From Paracoccaceae bacterium (lineage in GTDB: Bacteria; Pseudomonadota; Alphaproteobacteria; Rhodobacterales; Rhodobacteraceae), in the NCBI GenBank assembly GCA_020446815.1, contig JAGRDY010000028.1, positions 1-41,735 of the forward strand: a stretch of DNA of 41,735 nucleotides, written 5' to 3'. The notes below the pieces were generated by a model. It did not search any database. It was not told the origin of the DNA and worked only from the letters and a program-made list of their open reading frames with translations. The translations under genes were made by a program, and so were the position numbers. Each line of letters starts with the position of its first letter. Within the stretch, counting starts at the first letter, position 1. This document shows, piece by piece, positions 24,050 to 34,830 of this stretch.

Positions 24050-24771
24050 GCCGGATGTCATGGCCGGGGCCGCGGTGCGGCGCGCTGTTGCTGGCGATGC
24101 TTGCGGCATTGGCGGTCTCGGGGTGCGGAAGCGACACGTCGCGCACAGAAGGTACGAAAATCGCCCTCGATGTCGCCAAGGGGCTCAAGGCCAAGCTCTT
24201 TTCATCGCGCAAATCACCCGCAGCCAAACCCGAGGTAGACGCCGAGGCGCTTGCGGCGATCGCGATGGACTCTTTTCCCGGCCCGCTGATCATGGCGAGA
24301 ATCGACAAGTTGGGCACCGTTTCGGCCATGGGCGAGTTCGGGCGCAATGGCGCGACCCGGACATTCGCAACACCGCAGCGGCAGACTCTCGTTTTCCGCA
24401 ATGGCCTTTTGGTCGGGACAAGAGGCCTGGGCCACGATCTCATGTCCGCCGATTTCGGGCCTGCCGCAGAACTGGTATCCCGGCGTCAGGCGGGAACTTA
24501 CCGCCGTACCTACCGGTTTCTTGATGGCGAAGGCATCGAAAGACCTGTGCCGATGGCCTGCGAACTGACCCCTGGGGAGCCCCGCTCGTTTTCCTTTGCC
24601 GGGACGCGCTATGCGACGCTGCAATTGGCGGAACGGTGCGAATCCTCGGGGCTGGCAATCGTCAATGACTATTGGGTGACGCAAGGTGGCACCATTGCCA
24701 TGTCCCGCCAGTGGATCGGTGCGGCATTGGGCTATGTGACCATCACTCTGGTCCGCGAAAACAGGCTCTGA
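24046..24771 (+). CDS. yjbF: YjbF-family outer-membrane lipoprotein
   Basis: A 241-residue lipoprotein of the YjbF/GfcB family. The signal peptide ends in a lipobox, LAVSGC (cysteine near residue 27), so it should be lipidated and held in the outer membrane. The mature part shows the family's RTFATPQRQTLVFRNGLLVG stretch and a YRFLDGEGIERPVPMACEL region with conserved cysteines. Translation begins at a GTG overlapping the YjbH stop (GTGA), with GGGGGAG about 9 bases upstream; an ATG at 24055 is possible. The tight coupling suggests that the two form a unit for polysaccharide export or surface attachment. No polymerase or glycosyltransferase is nearby. Confidence 0.82.
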   Translation: MSRMSWPGPRCGALLLAMLAALAVSGCGSDTSRTEGTKIALDVAKGLKAKLFSSRKSPAAKPEVDAEALAAIAMDSFPGPLIMARIDKLGTVSAMGEFGRNGATRTFATPQRQTLVFRNGLLVGTRGLGHDLMSADFGPAAELVSRRQAGTYRRTYRFLDGEGIERPVPMACELTPGEPRSFSFAGTRYATLQLAERCESSGLAIVNDYWVTQGGTIAMSRQWIGAALGYVTITLVRENRL

Positions 24772-24795
24772 CCCCAGGCAGGCATCTCGCTTCCG

Positions 24796-24826
24796 CTAAA
24801 GAAAAGGCCGGTCGATCGACCGGCCC
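24796..24826 (-). terminator. Rho-independent terminator of rplU-rpmA
   Basis: GGCCGGTCGATCGACCGGCC (24806-24825) is a perfect 20-bp palindrome. Read on the minus strand it is followed by TTTTCTTT, giving a standard terminator 26 bases after the rpmA stop. Confidence 0.9.
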
Positions 24827-24851
24827 CTGATGTGAATCGAACAGGCGCGCC

Positions 24852-25121
24852 TTATTCGGCCGCTTCGACCTGCGGAAGCACGGAAATGAAGGTCCGGCCC
24901 TTGAAGCCTTTCTTGAAGGTCACATGGCCTTCGACGGTGGCAAATATCGTGTGGTCGCGACCCATCCCGACACCGGTGCCCGGCCACCAGGTAGTGCCAC
25001 GCTGGCGCACGATGATATTTCCCGGAATGGCCGACTGGCCGCCAAACAGCTTCACGCCAAGACGGCGTCCGGCACTGTCGCGACCGTTGCGGGATGAACC
25101 GCCTGCTTTTTTATGTGCCAT
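24852..25121 (-). CDS. rpmA: 50S ribosomal protein L27
   Basis: Protein L27 of the large ribosomal subunit, 89 residues. Its N-terminal tail reaches the peptidyl-transferase centre. The start [20 protein letters not shown] is the standard bacterial form without the N-terminal cleavable extension found in Firmicutes; [20 protein letters not shown] is the conserved core. It lies 6 bases behind rplU on the same transcript and is followed by a strong terminator. Confidence 0.97.
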   Translation of the reverse strand: MAHKKAGGSSRNGRDSAGRRLGVKLFGGQSAIPGNIIVRQRGTTWWPGTGVGMGRDHTIFATVEGHVTFKKGFKGRTFISVLPQVEAAE

Positions 25122-25127
25122 TGGATG

Positions 25128-25661
25128 TTATTCCTTCGTCTTCTTGGCGGCGGGCTTTTTTGCCGCAGCCGGTTTGGCAGCCGCTTTTTTCGCAGCGGCG
25201 GGCTTGGCCGCGACTTTTGCGGCAGGCTTCGACGCGGCCTTGGCGCCAGCATCCTTGGCGGGGGCCTTGGCAGCCGGTGCCGCATCATGCGCGGCGACGC
25301 GCGCTGCGGCACTGCCGACAGCTTCTTTCACACCGGATTTTTCCGCGCCCGAGGCAAGGATGTCGGTTACCCGCAGAAGCGTCAGTTTCTGCCGGTGGCC
25401 ACGCGTGCGCTGCGAAGAATGCTTGCGGCGGCGCTTGTGGAAAGTGATGACCTTGTCGGCCTTGATCTCGTCGATGACTTCGGCCTGGACTGCGGCACCC
25501 TTGACCATCGGCGCCCCGACGGTCGGCTTGTCGCCACCAATCATCAGAATGTCGTTGAACTGGATTTTTTCACCGGCAGAGGCCGCCAGCCGTTCGACGC
25601 GCAACACATCGCCCGTCTGAACCTTGTATTGCTTGCCGCCTGTCTTGAGGACCGCGAACAT
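25128..25661 (-). CDS. rplU: 50S ribosomal protein L21 with long Ala/Lys tail
   Basis: Protein L21 binds 23S rRNA. The core (residues 1-103) is standard: MFAVLKTGGKQYKVQTGDVL, then FHKRRRKHSSQRTRGHRQKL. After it comes a tail of about 75 residues made of Ala, Lys and Pro repeats (AAKPAAAKKAAAKPAAAKKP), like a histone-H1 tail, bringing the protein to 177 residues instead of about 103. Such tails occur in other Rhodobacterales, to my knowledge. AAGGA lies 8 bases upstream of the ATG. It shares a promoter and terminator with rpmA. Confidence 0.96.
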   Translation of the reverse strand: MFAVLKTGGKQYKVQTGDVLRVERLAASAGEKIQFNDILMIGGDKPTVGAPMVKGAAVQAEVIDEIKADKVITFHKRRRKHSSQRTRGHRQKLTLLRVTDILASGAEKSGVKEAVGSAAARVAAHDAAPAAKAPAKDAGAKAASKPAAKVAAKPAAAKKAAAKPAAAKKPAAKKTKE

Positions 25662-25804
25662 GGGTCTTTTCCTTCATTTTAGCCGCGTCCTCCGGCCCCG
25701 GTTTTCCGGCGTTGTCGGGTTTAGCCCGCCTCGGACAGCGCGCCCCGGATATGGGGCGACATTTCATACGATAGGCCCCGACCGGGCCAGAGGCCCACCG
25801 GAAC
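25662..25804 (-). promoter_or_regulatory. Structured 5' leader of rplU
   Basis: About 143 bases lie between the expected transcription start and the rplU ATG. They contain hairpins CGCCCC/GGGGCG (25741-25758) and CCGG-AAAA-CCGG on the minus strand, and no gene. Ribosomal-protein messages often carry leaders bound by their own product; this one is a candidate only. Confidence 0.4.
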
Positions 25805-25810
25805 CCCGGG

Positions 25811-25839
25811 CTTATCGGGCAGCAGGCGGGGAAAGTCAA
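25811..25839 (-). promoter_or_regulatory. Promoter of rplU-rpmA
   Basis: On the minus strand TTGACT (25839-25834), a 17-base spacer and GATAAG (25816-25811) form a near-ideal sigma-70 promoter, fitting strongly expressed ribosomal genes. Confidence 0.75.
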
Positions 25840-25869
25840 GCCGTGCGATGGTGGAAATTTGCCCCGCCG

Positions 25870-27402
25870 TCAACCGACCGGAGGGGCGCCGCCGGCCTTG
25901 TGACGGGCGGCGATGAAACCGGCCAATCTGTCGGCGACGTCGATGCCCGTCGCAGGCGGAACGTAATCGGCCAGCACCTGTTTCCAGATACCGGTCGCGC
26001 GCTCGGTCGAGGTCTTGGCCCCTGCCGCAGCCCAGTTGCCGTAATTGGACAAATCCGCCACCAGCGGTGTGTAAAAGGCCCTGTCGAACCGGTCCATCGT
26101 GTGGCGGGTGGCAAAGAAATGCCCCCCCGGCTGAACATCGGCGATAGCATCCCAGGCGAGGTTGTCGGCGTCATCGGTCAGGGGCGTACAAAGCTCGGCG
26201 ATGATTTGCAAAGCTTCGATATCGTTGATGTATTTCTCATAGCCAAAGGTCAGCCCGCCTTCGAGCCACCCCGCCGCGTGGACCGTCAGCGTCGCATTGC
26301 CCATAAGCGCCGCCCAAAGCCCCATATGGTTTTCGCCCGCGGACTGCATATCGGCCACATTGCCCGCCGACCCGGCCGCCGAGCGCCATGGCAGGCCGAT
26401 GTGACGGGCAAGTTGACCCGAACCGATCGAGAGCCGGACATGGCTGGGGGTGCCAAAGGCAGGGGCGCCGGACTTCATGTCCACATTCGAGGAAAACCCG
26501 CCATAGCTGACCGGTGCACCGGGGCGCACCAGTTGCGCCAGCGCGATGCTCGCCAGTGCCTCGGCGTGTTGCAAGACCAGCGCGCCTTCGACGGTGACAG
26601 GGGCCATGGCCCCGGCCAGGCAGAAGGGTGTGATGATCAAAAACTGCCCGGCGCGGGCGAAATCGATGATGCCTTCGGCCATCGGTATGTCGATCTGACG
26701 GGGCGAGTTGGTGTTGATCACGGTGGTCGCCCAGGCCCCGTCCACGAAATCATCGCCGCTCAGACCATATCCGAGCTGGATCATTTCGAAACACTCCGCC
26801 ACCTGGGCACGTCCGCGCGCATAGACGAACATGGGTTTGTCGCAAAGCGACATCTGGCCTTTCATCATTGCATAGTGGCGCAGATGGGCCGGGATATCCT
26901 GCGGCTCCGCCGACGGCCCAAGCTTGTGAATGACATCGAAGCTCTGGTGCAGTTTCAGCGTTTCCTCAAAGGTCGCCAGATCGCCCGGCCTGCGGCCGCG
27001 ATCGGCGTCGGTGGCATTCGGGCACCCGCCCGCCGGCGAAAAGATCAGCGCGCCATCCTCATAGGTCAGTTCACGGGCCGGATTGGCCGCACGCAGCCTG
27101 ATGGATTTGGGCGCTGTGACCAACGCGTCGGCGATGATATCACGCCCGACAAAGACCATTTCACTGGTTTCGTTCACCCTTGCGCCCGCAGCGGCAAATA
27201 TCTGCCTTGCCTCGGGAAGCAAGATGCGCAACCCCAGTTCCTCCAGCACTTTCAGTGCCATGTCGTGGATTGTGGCGACCATATCGTCGGACAGCACCTT
27301 TTGCGGCTGGAAAGGGTGACGAAGCCCCCGGTAGTTCACAACACGCGCTGGAGGGGCGGCACGGCGCGCCGCGCGGCCCCGTCGCTGATGTGTGTCAGAC
27401 AT
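25870..27402 (-). CDS. Trimethylamine methyltransferase (MttB) family protein, non-pyrrolysine
   Basis: A 510-residue protein of the MttB superfamily. Archaeal MttB moves a methyl group from trimethylamine to a corrinoid protein using pyrrolysine; the many relatives without pyrrolysine act on quaternary amines such as glycine betaine, carnitine or proline betaine. This frame has no internal stop, so it is of the second kind. Recognisable parts are MALKVLEELGLRILLPEARQ near the N-terminus, VINTNSPRQIDIPMAEGIID, and AALMGNATLTVHAAGWLEGG with GLTFGYEKYINDIE. The ATG at 27402 has GGAG 7 bases upstream. No corrinoid-binding protein, reductive activase or pyrrolysine gene is adjacent, so its methyl acceptor must be encoded elsewhere. 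Confidence 0.85.
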   Translation of the reverse strand: MSDTHQRRGRAARRAAPPARVVNYRGLRHPFQPQKVLSDDMVATIHDMALKVLEELGLRILLPEARQIFAAAGARVNETSEMVFVGRDIIADALVTAPKSIRLRAANPARELTYEDGALIFSPAGGCPNATDADRGRRPGDLATFEETLKLHQSFDVIHKLGPSAEPQDIPAHLRHYAMMKGQMSLCDKPMFVYARGRAQVAECFEMIQLGYGLSGDDFVDGAWATTVINTNSPRQIDIPMAEGIIDFARAGQFLIITPFCLAGAMAPVTVEGALVLQHAEALASIALAQLVRPGAPVSYGGFSSNVDMKSGAPAFGTPSHVRLSIGSGQLARHIGLPWRSAAGSAGNVADMQSAGENHMGLWAALMGNATLTVHAAGWLEGGLTFGYEKYINDIEALQIIAELCTPLTDDADNLAWDAIADVQPGGHFFATRHTMDRFDRAFYTPLVADLSNYGNWAAAGAKTSTERATGIWKQVLADYVPPATGIDVADRLAGFIAARHKAGGAPPVG

Positions 27403-27434
27403 GTCTTCGCTCCTGTCTGCTGGCCCGGCCCTGC

Positions 27435-27470
27435 GTGGCGCTGCATTGCAAGTTGTCGACGCAGCGCCAC
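27435..27470 (-). promoter_or_regulatory. Inverted repeat in the mttB-like gene leader
   Basis: GTGGCGCTGC (27435-27444) and GCAGCGCCAC (27461-27470) are perfect 10-bp arms separated by 16 bases. On the minus strand the repeat follows a possible -10 (GATAGT at 27473-27468) and precedes the mttB-like ATG by 32 bases. It could be an operator or a 5' hairpin. The remainder of 27403-27598 shows no other clear element. Confidence 0.5.
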
Positions 27471-27598
27471 TATCGCGCCTTTGTGCCCGCAAAAATCGTC
27501 TGTCCGCGACACGCGGCCGGATTTCGATATGGCAATACAGGCTTTTCGGCGGCAGGGATTTCCCGTAAACCGCCCCTGACGAGCGAACCGGAGGCGGC

Positions 27599-28018
27599 AT
27601 GACGCTAACCATTCTCGAAAGGTGCGAAGCCAAGGGTCTCAGGATGACCGAACAGCGCCGGGTCATTGCCCAGGTGCTCGAATCGGCCGCCGATCACCCC
27701 GATGTCGAGGTGCTTTATTCGCGCGCCTGTGCGGTGGACCCGAAAATTTCACTGGCGACGGTCTACCGGACGGTCAAACTGTTCGACGAGGCGGGGATTC
27801 TCGACAAGCTCGAATTCGGCGACGGGCGCGCGCGCTACGAGGATGCCGAGCGCGACCATCACGACCACCTGATCGATCTGACCACCGGAGAAGTCATCGA
27901 ATTCGTCGATGGCGAAATCGAGGCCTTGCAGGACAAGATCGCCCGGCGGCTGGGCTATCGGCTGAAGGGGCACCGGTTGGAATTGTTCGGGGTGAAATTG
28001 AAAGCCGGGGATCGCTGA
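27599..28018 (+). CDS. Fur-family metal regulator (Mur/Fur type)
   Basis: A 139-residue Fur-superfamily repressor. The winged-helix half (about 1-85) includes LRMTEQRRVIAQVLE and LATVYRTVKLFDEAGILDKL (recognition helix). The metal-binding half carries the HHDHLIDL motif (about residues 83-90) and later GHRLELFG. No CxxC structural zinc pair is present, as in the alphaproteobacterial Mur/Fur group, where this protein usually senses manganese and the iron role is taken by RirA/Irr. It therefore probably represses manganese or iron uptake genes. The EamA gene begins 3 bases after its stop. Confidence 0.85.
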   Translation: MTLTILERCEAKGLRMTEQRRVIAQVLESAADHPDVEVLYSRACAVDPKISLATVYRTVKLFDEAGILDKLEFGDGRARYEDAERDHHDHLIDLTTGEVIEFVDGEIEALQDKIARRLGYRLKGHRLELFGVKLKAGDR

Positions 28019-28020
28019 GA

Positions 28021-30229
<2,209 letters not shown>

Positions 30230-30336
30230 CGTTTTCTCGATTCCTGCGCGGGTTGATCCATGTATTGCGGCTGAAACCCGATCCGACGCACGCAAGATGG
30301 CGCATCCAATGCGAACCGGGCACAGGTATTGCTGCG

Positions 30337-30367
30337 TTGACAAAGGCAGTCACGCTGCGCCAACTAT
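30337..30367 (+). promoter_or_regulatory. Possible promoter of the desaturase-like gene
   Basis: TTGACA (30337-30342) with AACTAT at 30362-30367 (19-base spacer) or CAACTA (18). The -35 is perfect, the spacing slightly long. No clear enolase terminator is seen in 30230-30336. Confidence 0.45.
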
Positions 30368-30400
30368 GGTCGGGTCTGATTGCCGAACCTCACGCGAACC

Positions 30401-31285
30401 ATGGACCACAAAGCATTCCTGGCCGCCCTGCCCGCCGAAACCAAAGCCTCGCTTTGTGCGACCGAGAACCTGGCAGGCATTCGGCACCTGACGATCCATG
30501 CCGGGCTGATCCTGTGCGGCGCCATCGCGATTGCGTTAAGAGTGCCGCTTTGGCCATTGTTGCTGCCTGTTCAGGGCGTCCTGATCGTTTTTCTGTTCAC
30601 TCTGGAGCATGAATGCACCCATCATACACCGTTCGCGTCGCGGCGCCTGAACGACTGGGTCGGGCGAAGCTGCGGTGTGATGCTGATATTGCCCTTCGAA
30701 TGGTTTCGCTACTTTCACCTTGCCCATCACCGGTTTACCAACATCGCGGGCCAGGATCCGGAACTGGACGCCCCGAAGCCCGAAACACGCGCACAATGGT
30801 CGATCCATGTTTCGGGGCTGCCGTTCTGGGCTGCTAACGCCCGTTTGCTGATACGGCTGGTCCGCGGGCGGGAAAACGCCGGCTATCTTCCCGCCAGGGC
30901 CCTGCCCCGCATGCAATCCGAAGCCCGGATCATGCTGGCGCTCTACGTCTGTGCCGCTGGGTCGCTGTTCTGGTCGCCGGTGCTCTTGTGGGTCTGGATC
31001 GTGCCTGCGATGCTGGGCCAGCCGTTTCTGAGGCTTTACCTGCTGGCCGAACATGGTGACTGCCCGAAAGTCGCGAACATGTTCGAAAACACCCGAACGA
31101 CCTTCACGACCGCGGTGGTCCGTTTCCTGGCCTGGAACATGCCCTACCACGCCGAACACCATGTGTTTCCCGCCGTTCCCTTTCACAAACTGCCTGACTT
31201 GCACCGGCTGATGCGGGCCCGGTTGCAGGTAACCGCCGATGGCTACGCCGCATTCACCCGCGCCTATCTGGCGCGGCGCTGGTGA
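30401..31285 (+). CDS. Membrane fatty-acid-desaturase-family protein
   Basis: A 294-residue integral membrane di-iron enzyme. All three histidine boxes of the family are present: HECTHH (about residues 70-75), HLAHHRF (about 106-112) and, near the end, HAEHHVFP (about 248-255), with hydrophobic helices between them. NDWVGRSCGVMLILPFEWFR before box 2 resembles the subgroup that includes dihydrorhizobitoxine-desaturase-like proteins. The reaction could be desaturation or hydroxylation of an acyl chain or a small lipid; sequence does not decide. The ATG at 30401 is preferred over a TTG at 30380. Confidence 0.82.
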   Translation: MDHKAFLAALPAETKASLCATENLAGIRHLTIHAGLILCGAIAIALRVPLWPLLLPVQGVLIVFLFTLEHECTHHTPFASRRLNDWVGRSCGVMLILPFEWFRYFHLAHHRFTNIAGQDPELDAPKPETRAQWSIHVSGLPFWAANARLLIRLVRGRENAGYLPARALPRMQSEARIMLALYVCAAGSLFWSPVLLWVWIVPAMLGQPFLRLYLLAEHGDCPKVANMFENTRTTFTTAVVRFLAWNMPYHAEHHVFPAVPFHKLPDLHRLMRARLQVTADGYAAFTRAYLARRW

Positions 31286-31337
31286 CCCTGCCTTCGCCCT
31301 CGTCGCAACGCCGGCAGATGCACCCCGCCCCTCTGCC

Positions 31338-32438
31338 TCAGTTCGGCTGACTGATCTGCCCGCCGCCGACCGCCGCGCCCACCCCGGTGGTGCCGGGGCA
31401 CGAGGTCGAAAATCCGCGCGCGACCCGCACCGCGAGAAAGGCGAAGGCCTGCGCTTCCAGCATGTCGCCGTCAAGCCCCACTGTCTCGACCGGCGCCGCC
31501 GCGCAACCGGCCCCTTCGGCGATCATCTTCATCAGCACCGGGTTGTGGCGCCCGCCCCCCGTCACCAGAAGGCGCGTGACCGGTCGCGGAAAATGCTCGA
31601 CCCCGCGCCTCACCGCCGCGGCCGCAGCCGCCGTCAGCGTCGCCGCGGCATCGGCGTCGGACAAGTCGGCGACGGATGACAGAAGATCGGGAAAACCGTT
31701 CCGGTCCAGCGATTTTGGCGGCATCCTGAGAAAATAGGGATGGCGTAGCAGTCGCTCGATCACGGGTTGATCGACGTCACCCTCACCGGCCAGCACCCCA
31801 TCCAGATCGCAGGGCAAACCGCGCCGCGACTGCATCAGATCATTGATCGGCGCATTGGCTGGCCCGGTGTCAAAGGCAATCAGGGCTCCGGGCAGATCGG
31901 GTGCCCCGAGTCCCGGATCAATCCAGCTCAGGTTGCCTACTCCGCCAAGATTGAGAAACGCCAGCGGCTCCGTTGCACCGATCCACCTGGCACAGGCAAA
32001 ATGGAAGAATGGCGCCAGCGGGGCCCCCTGCCCGCCCAGCCGCACGTCGGTACTGCGAAAATCCCACACCACCGGAAGCCCCAAGCCATCAGCAAGCACA
32101 CTGCCTGCCCCCGCCTGATGCGTTCCGCGCCCCGAAGGATCATGGGCCAGCGTCTGGCCATGAAATCCGATGATATCCGCACCCGCGGCAAGCCCGGCCA
32201 GGACATCGACATGGGCCGCTTCGACAACCGAGGCCGCCTCGGCCACACCGTCTTCTTGCGGCCATTTGCCCAAGGCCCGCCGGAGGATGGCGCGCTCGGC
32301 TTGCGAATAGGGGCGATAGGCGCTGGCGCCGAATTCCAGAATACGCTCGCCGTCGGTGCGCAACAATGCCGCATCAATCCCGTCAAGCGAAGTGCCCGAC
32401 ATCGCGCCCAAGGCCCAGACCGCGCCCGATTTCAACAT
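31338..32438 (-). CDS. anmK: Anhydro-N-acetylmuramic acid kinase
   Basis: AnmK phosphorylates and opens 1,6-anhydro-N-acetylmuramate recovered from peptidoglycan, giving MurNAc-6-phosphate. The 366-residue protein has the hallmark N-terminal [16 protein letters not shown] (ATP site, about 10-25), [24 protein letters not shown] (about 165-175), the [12 protein letters not shown] segment and [11 protein letters not shown]. The start at 32438 is supported by AAGGGG upstream on the minus strand and by the position of the first motif. It is divergent from tyrS, an arrangement I recall from other Rhodobacteraceae. No murQ is in the window. Confidence 0.94.
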   Translation of the reverse strand: MLKSGAVWALGAMSGTSLDGIDAALLRTDGERILEFGASAYRPYSQAERAILRRALGKWPQEDGVAEAASVVEAAHVDVLAGLAAGADIIGFHGQTLAHDPSGRGTHQAGAGSVLADGLGLPVVWDFRSTDVRLGGQGAPLAPFFHFACARWIGATEPLAFLNLGGVGNLSWIDPGLGAPDLPGALIAFDTGPANAPINDLMQSRRGLPCDLDGVLAGEGDVDQPVIERLLRHPYFLRMPPKSLDRNGFPDLLSSVADLSDADAAATLTAAAAAAVRRGVEHFPRPVTRLLVTGGGRHNPVLMKMIAEGAGCAAAPVETVGLDGDMLEAQAFAFLAVRVARGFSTSCPGTTGVGAAVGGGQISQPN

Positions 32439-32495
32439 GCCCTTCCCCTTGGCCGCGCCCGCCGATATATGGCGTCGGGCAACAGAATGGACGAT

Positions 32496-33752
32496 ATGGC
32501 GATGACCTACCACCCGAAATCAGACTTCATGCGCGTGATGAAGGAGCGCGGATTTCTGGCCGACTGCACAGATTGTCAGGGCCTGGACGAGGCGTTGCTC
32601 AAGGATGTGGTGCCGGCCTATATCGGCTATGACGCGACCGCGAAGTCGCTGCATGTCGGGCATCTGCTGAATATCATGATGCTGCGCTGGCTGCAAAAGA
32701 CCGGGCACAAACCGATCACGTTGATGGGTGGCGGAACGACCAAGGTGGGCGACCCGTCATTTCGCGCCGAAGAACGGCCGCTGATTTCCGCCGCTCAGAT
32801 CGACGCCAATATCGAAGGCATGAAACAGGTCTTCGCGAAGTTCCTCGCTTATGGCGACGAGCCGGCCGACGCCTTGATGCTGAACAACGCCGAATGGCTC
32901 GACACACTCAATTACCTCGATTTTTTGCGCGATATCGGGCGGCATTTCTCGATCAACCGGATGCTGTCATTCGAGAGCGTCAAATCGCGGCTGGACCGGG
33001 AACAATCGCTGTCGTTTCTCGAATTCAACTACATGATTCTTCAGGCCTACGATTTTCTGGAACTGAATCGCCGCTATGGCTGCCTTTTGCAGATGGGCGG
33101 GTCGGACCAGTGGGGCAATATCGTCAACGGCATCGACCTGACGCGGCGGGTACTCGACCATGAAATCTATGGGCTGACCTCGCCCTTGCTGACCACCAGC
33201 GATGGCAGGAAGATGGGCAAATCGGCGGGGGGTGCGGTCTGGCTCAATGCCGACATGCTTTCCCCTTATGAATTCTGGCAGTTCTGGCGCAACACGACCG
33301 ACGCCGATATCGGCCGGTTCCTCAAGCTTTACACCGAGTTGCCCATCGACGAATGTGACCGGTTGGGCGCGCTTGCAGGCTCGGAAATCAATGACGCCAA
33401 GATCGTACTGGCCAACGAAGTCACCCGGCTGGTGCATGGGTTCGCGGCGGCAGAGGCGGCCGCGTCTACCGCGCGGGAGGTGTTTGAAAAAGGCGGTGTC
33501 GGCGAAGATCTGCCAACGCTGACGCTGTCAAAGGCCGTCCTGGAAGAAGGGATCACGCTGGCGCAGCTTTTTGTGCGATCAGGTCTGGCAGGGTCGGGCA
33601 AAGAGGCCAAACGCCTGATCACGGAAGGCGGCGCGCGGGTCAATGACGCGGCCGCAACCGATGCCGGGCGGATGTTCAGGCCGGCCGATCTGACCGCGCC
33701 GCTGAAGCTCACGGCGGGCAAGAAGCGCCACGTGCTGGTTGTTCTGGGCTGA
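32496..33752 (+). CDS. tyrS: Tyrosyl-tRNA synthetase
   Basis: Class I aminoacyl-tRNA synthetase charging tRNA-Tyr, 418 residues with this start. The HIGH-type motif is KSLHVGHLL, the KMSKS-type motif is RKMGKSAGG, and [14 protein letters not shown] is the tyrosine-specific pocket. A C-terminal S4 RNA-binding domain is seen at about 350-415 ([18 protein letters not shown]). The exact start is uncertain: in-frame ATGs lie at 32487, 32496 and 32502, none with a strong ribosome-binding site; the protein body begins TYHPKSDFM in all. Confidence 0.95.
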   Translation: MAMTYHPKSDFMRVMKERGFLADCTDCQGLDEALLKDVVPAYIGYDATAKSLHVGHLLNIMMLRWLQKTGHKPITLMGGGTTKVGDPSFRAEERPLISAAQIDANIEGMKQVFAKFLAYGDEPADALMLNNAEWLDTLNYLDFLRDIGRHFSINRMLSFESVKSRLDREQSLSFLEFNYMILQAYDFLELNRRYGCLLQMGGSDQWGNIVNGIDLTRRVLDHEIYGLTSPLLTTSDGRKMGKSAGGAVWLNADMLSPYEFWQFWRNTTDADIGRFLKLYTELPIDECDRLGALAGSEINDAKIVLANEVTRLVHGFAAAEAAASTAREVFEKGGVGEDLPTLTLSKAVLEEGITLAQLFVRSGLAGSGKEAKRLITEGGARVNDAAATDAGRMFRPADLTAPLKLTAGKKRHVLVVLG

Positions 33753-33853
33753 GATTTTCCGCCGGCACCGGGCGATTATCTGGCAGCGCAAAGCGGCCCC
33801 GGACCGCCGTCCGCGACGGCTCTGGAGGCTGCCCTGTAACCGATCAGGGCCGG

Positions 33854-34825
33854 TCAGCGCCCCAGCATCCATTTTCCGTTCGGGTGAAAGGCATGAAAGG
33901 CGAAGGCGAAGATCACGTCATGCACGAGATCACGCCCTGTCGCCGCATCGCGCACACGGATATTGCCGACGTCGCGGCCATTGGCGATCTCACCGGTATC
34001 AAGCGCCGAGGCCTGTCCCTCATCCCAACTGATCGTCACGCCGTCTTCGCTGATCCGGCCCGCGCGCGCCACCCGCTCCAGTGGCCAGGCACGCGCGCCG
34101 ACGCGCACCACGCGGGACAACGGGTCAATCCCGAAAGGCGGCAATTCCCCGTTATAGAGGTAGGGGCGGGAAAGACTGTCATAGCCCACATAGGGGTTCC
34201 GGCCATACCGGCGCGGCCAGTCGGGCTCATCCATCACCAGCCCACCTGGGTTTCGGGCGCGAAACGCCCCCCAGCTTTCCATCCAGCCGGGCAGTTGGGT
34301 CAGTTCCTTACCGGTCATCGTGCCGACGATCCCCTGCCCCAGCGCCTGCTGCCACCAGCTTTCGCTTTGCCGGTCATACATGATCATGTCTGAATGGCGC
34401 AGCTTGCCCGAAACGCCAAAGCTGAGCACCTGCCCGTCCAGCCGCCGGTCGAAGATCATCCCGGCATTGCAAAGCGGGCAGAACGTCACCGCGACAGGAA
34501 CACCGCCCGCCATGTCATTGACGATTTCATGCCAGGTCAGATAGCGGATCGGCCAGGCGCGCGGGGTATCGCCCGGCAGTTCCAGAACCATCACCGGTTC
34601 ACGGTCATCGAGCCGGGTTTCCCCGGCCACAGGGATCATGGTCACTTCGTCGAGGGCGGGAATACCATCTTTCGGCGGGCCGCCCGAAAGGATGTCCATG
34701 AAATCGACCGACGACCGGCTGAAATCGGTGCGGGGCCATTCGTTGCGCCAGAATTCCGGATTGGCCAGCGCGGCACCGGCCAGCCCGGCGAAGGTTGCGC
34801 ATACCAGAACAATGCCTCTGAACAT
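33854..34825 (-). CDS. DUF3179 domain-containing exported protein
   Basis: A 323-residue protein of the DUF3179 family, function unknown. An N-terminal signal peptide (about residues 1-21, ending GAALA) sends it to the periplasm. The family core is clear: IPVAGETRLDDREPVMVLEL, PIRYLTWHEIVND and the diagnostic TFCPLCNAGMIFDR with a CPLC cysteine pair (about residue 116), then SGKLRHSDMIMYDRQSESWW. The CxxC could bind metal or take part in redox chemistry, but this is speculation. It lies downstream of two cyclophilin genes on the same strand and its ribosome-binding site is buried in a hairpin. Confidence 0.88.
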   Translation of the reverse strand: MFRGIVLVCATFAGLAGAALANPEFWRNEWPRTDFSRSSVDFMDILSGGPPKDGIPALDEVTMIPVAGETRLDDREPVMVLELPGDTPRAWPIRYLTWHEIVNDMAGGVPVAVTFCPLCNAGMIFDRRLDGQVLSFGVSGKLRHSDMIMYDRQSESWWQQALGQGIVGTMTGKELTQLPGWMESWGAFRARNPGGLVMDEPDWPRRYGRNPYVGYDSLSRPYLYNGELPPFGIDPLSRVVRVGARAWPLERVARAGRISEDGVTISWDEGQASALDTGEIANGRDVGNIRVRDAATGRDLVHDVIFAFAFHAFHPNGKWMLGR

Positions 34826-34830
34826 GGTTT

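Noticed and set aside
25870-27402. A pyrrolysine (in-frame TAG) codon in the MttB-family gene
   Set aside because: The frame is open from the ATG at 27402 to its stop with no internal TAG, so it belongs to the non-pyrrolysine branch.
24832-27579. Long plus-strand frames opposite rplU/rpmA and the MttB-family gene (up to 651 codons)
   Set aside because: The minus strand carries unmistakable L27, L21 and MttB-family proteins; the plus frames run across several of them and an intergenic region.
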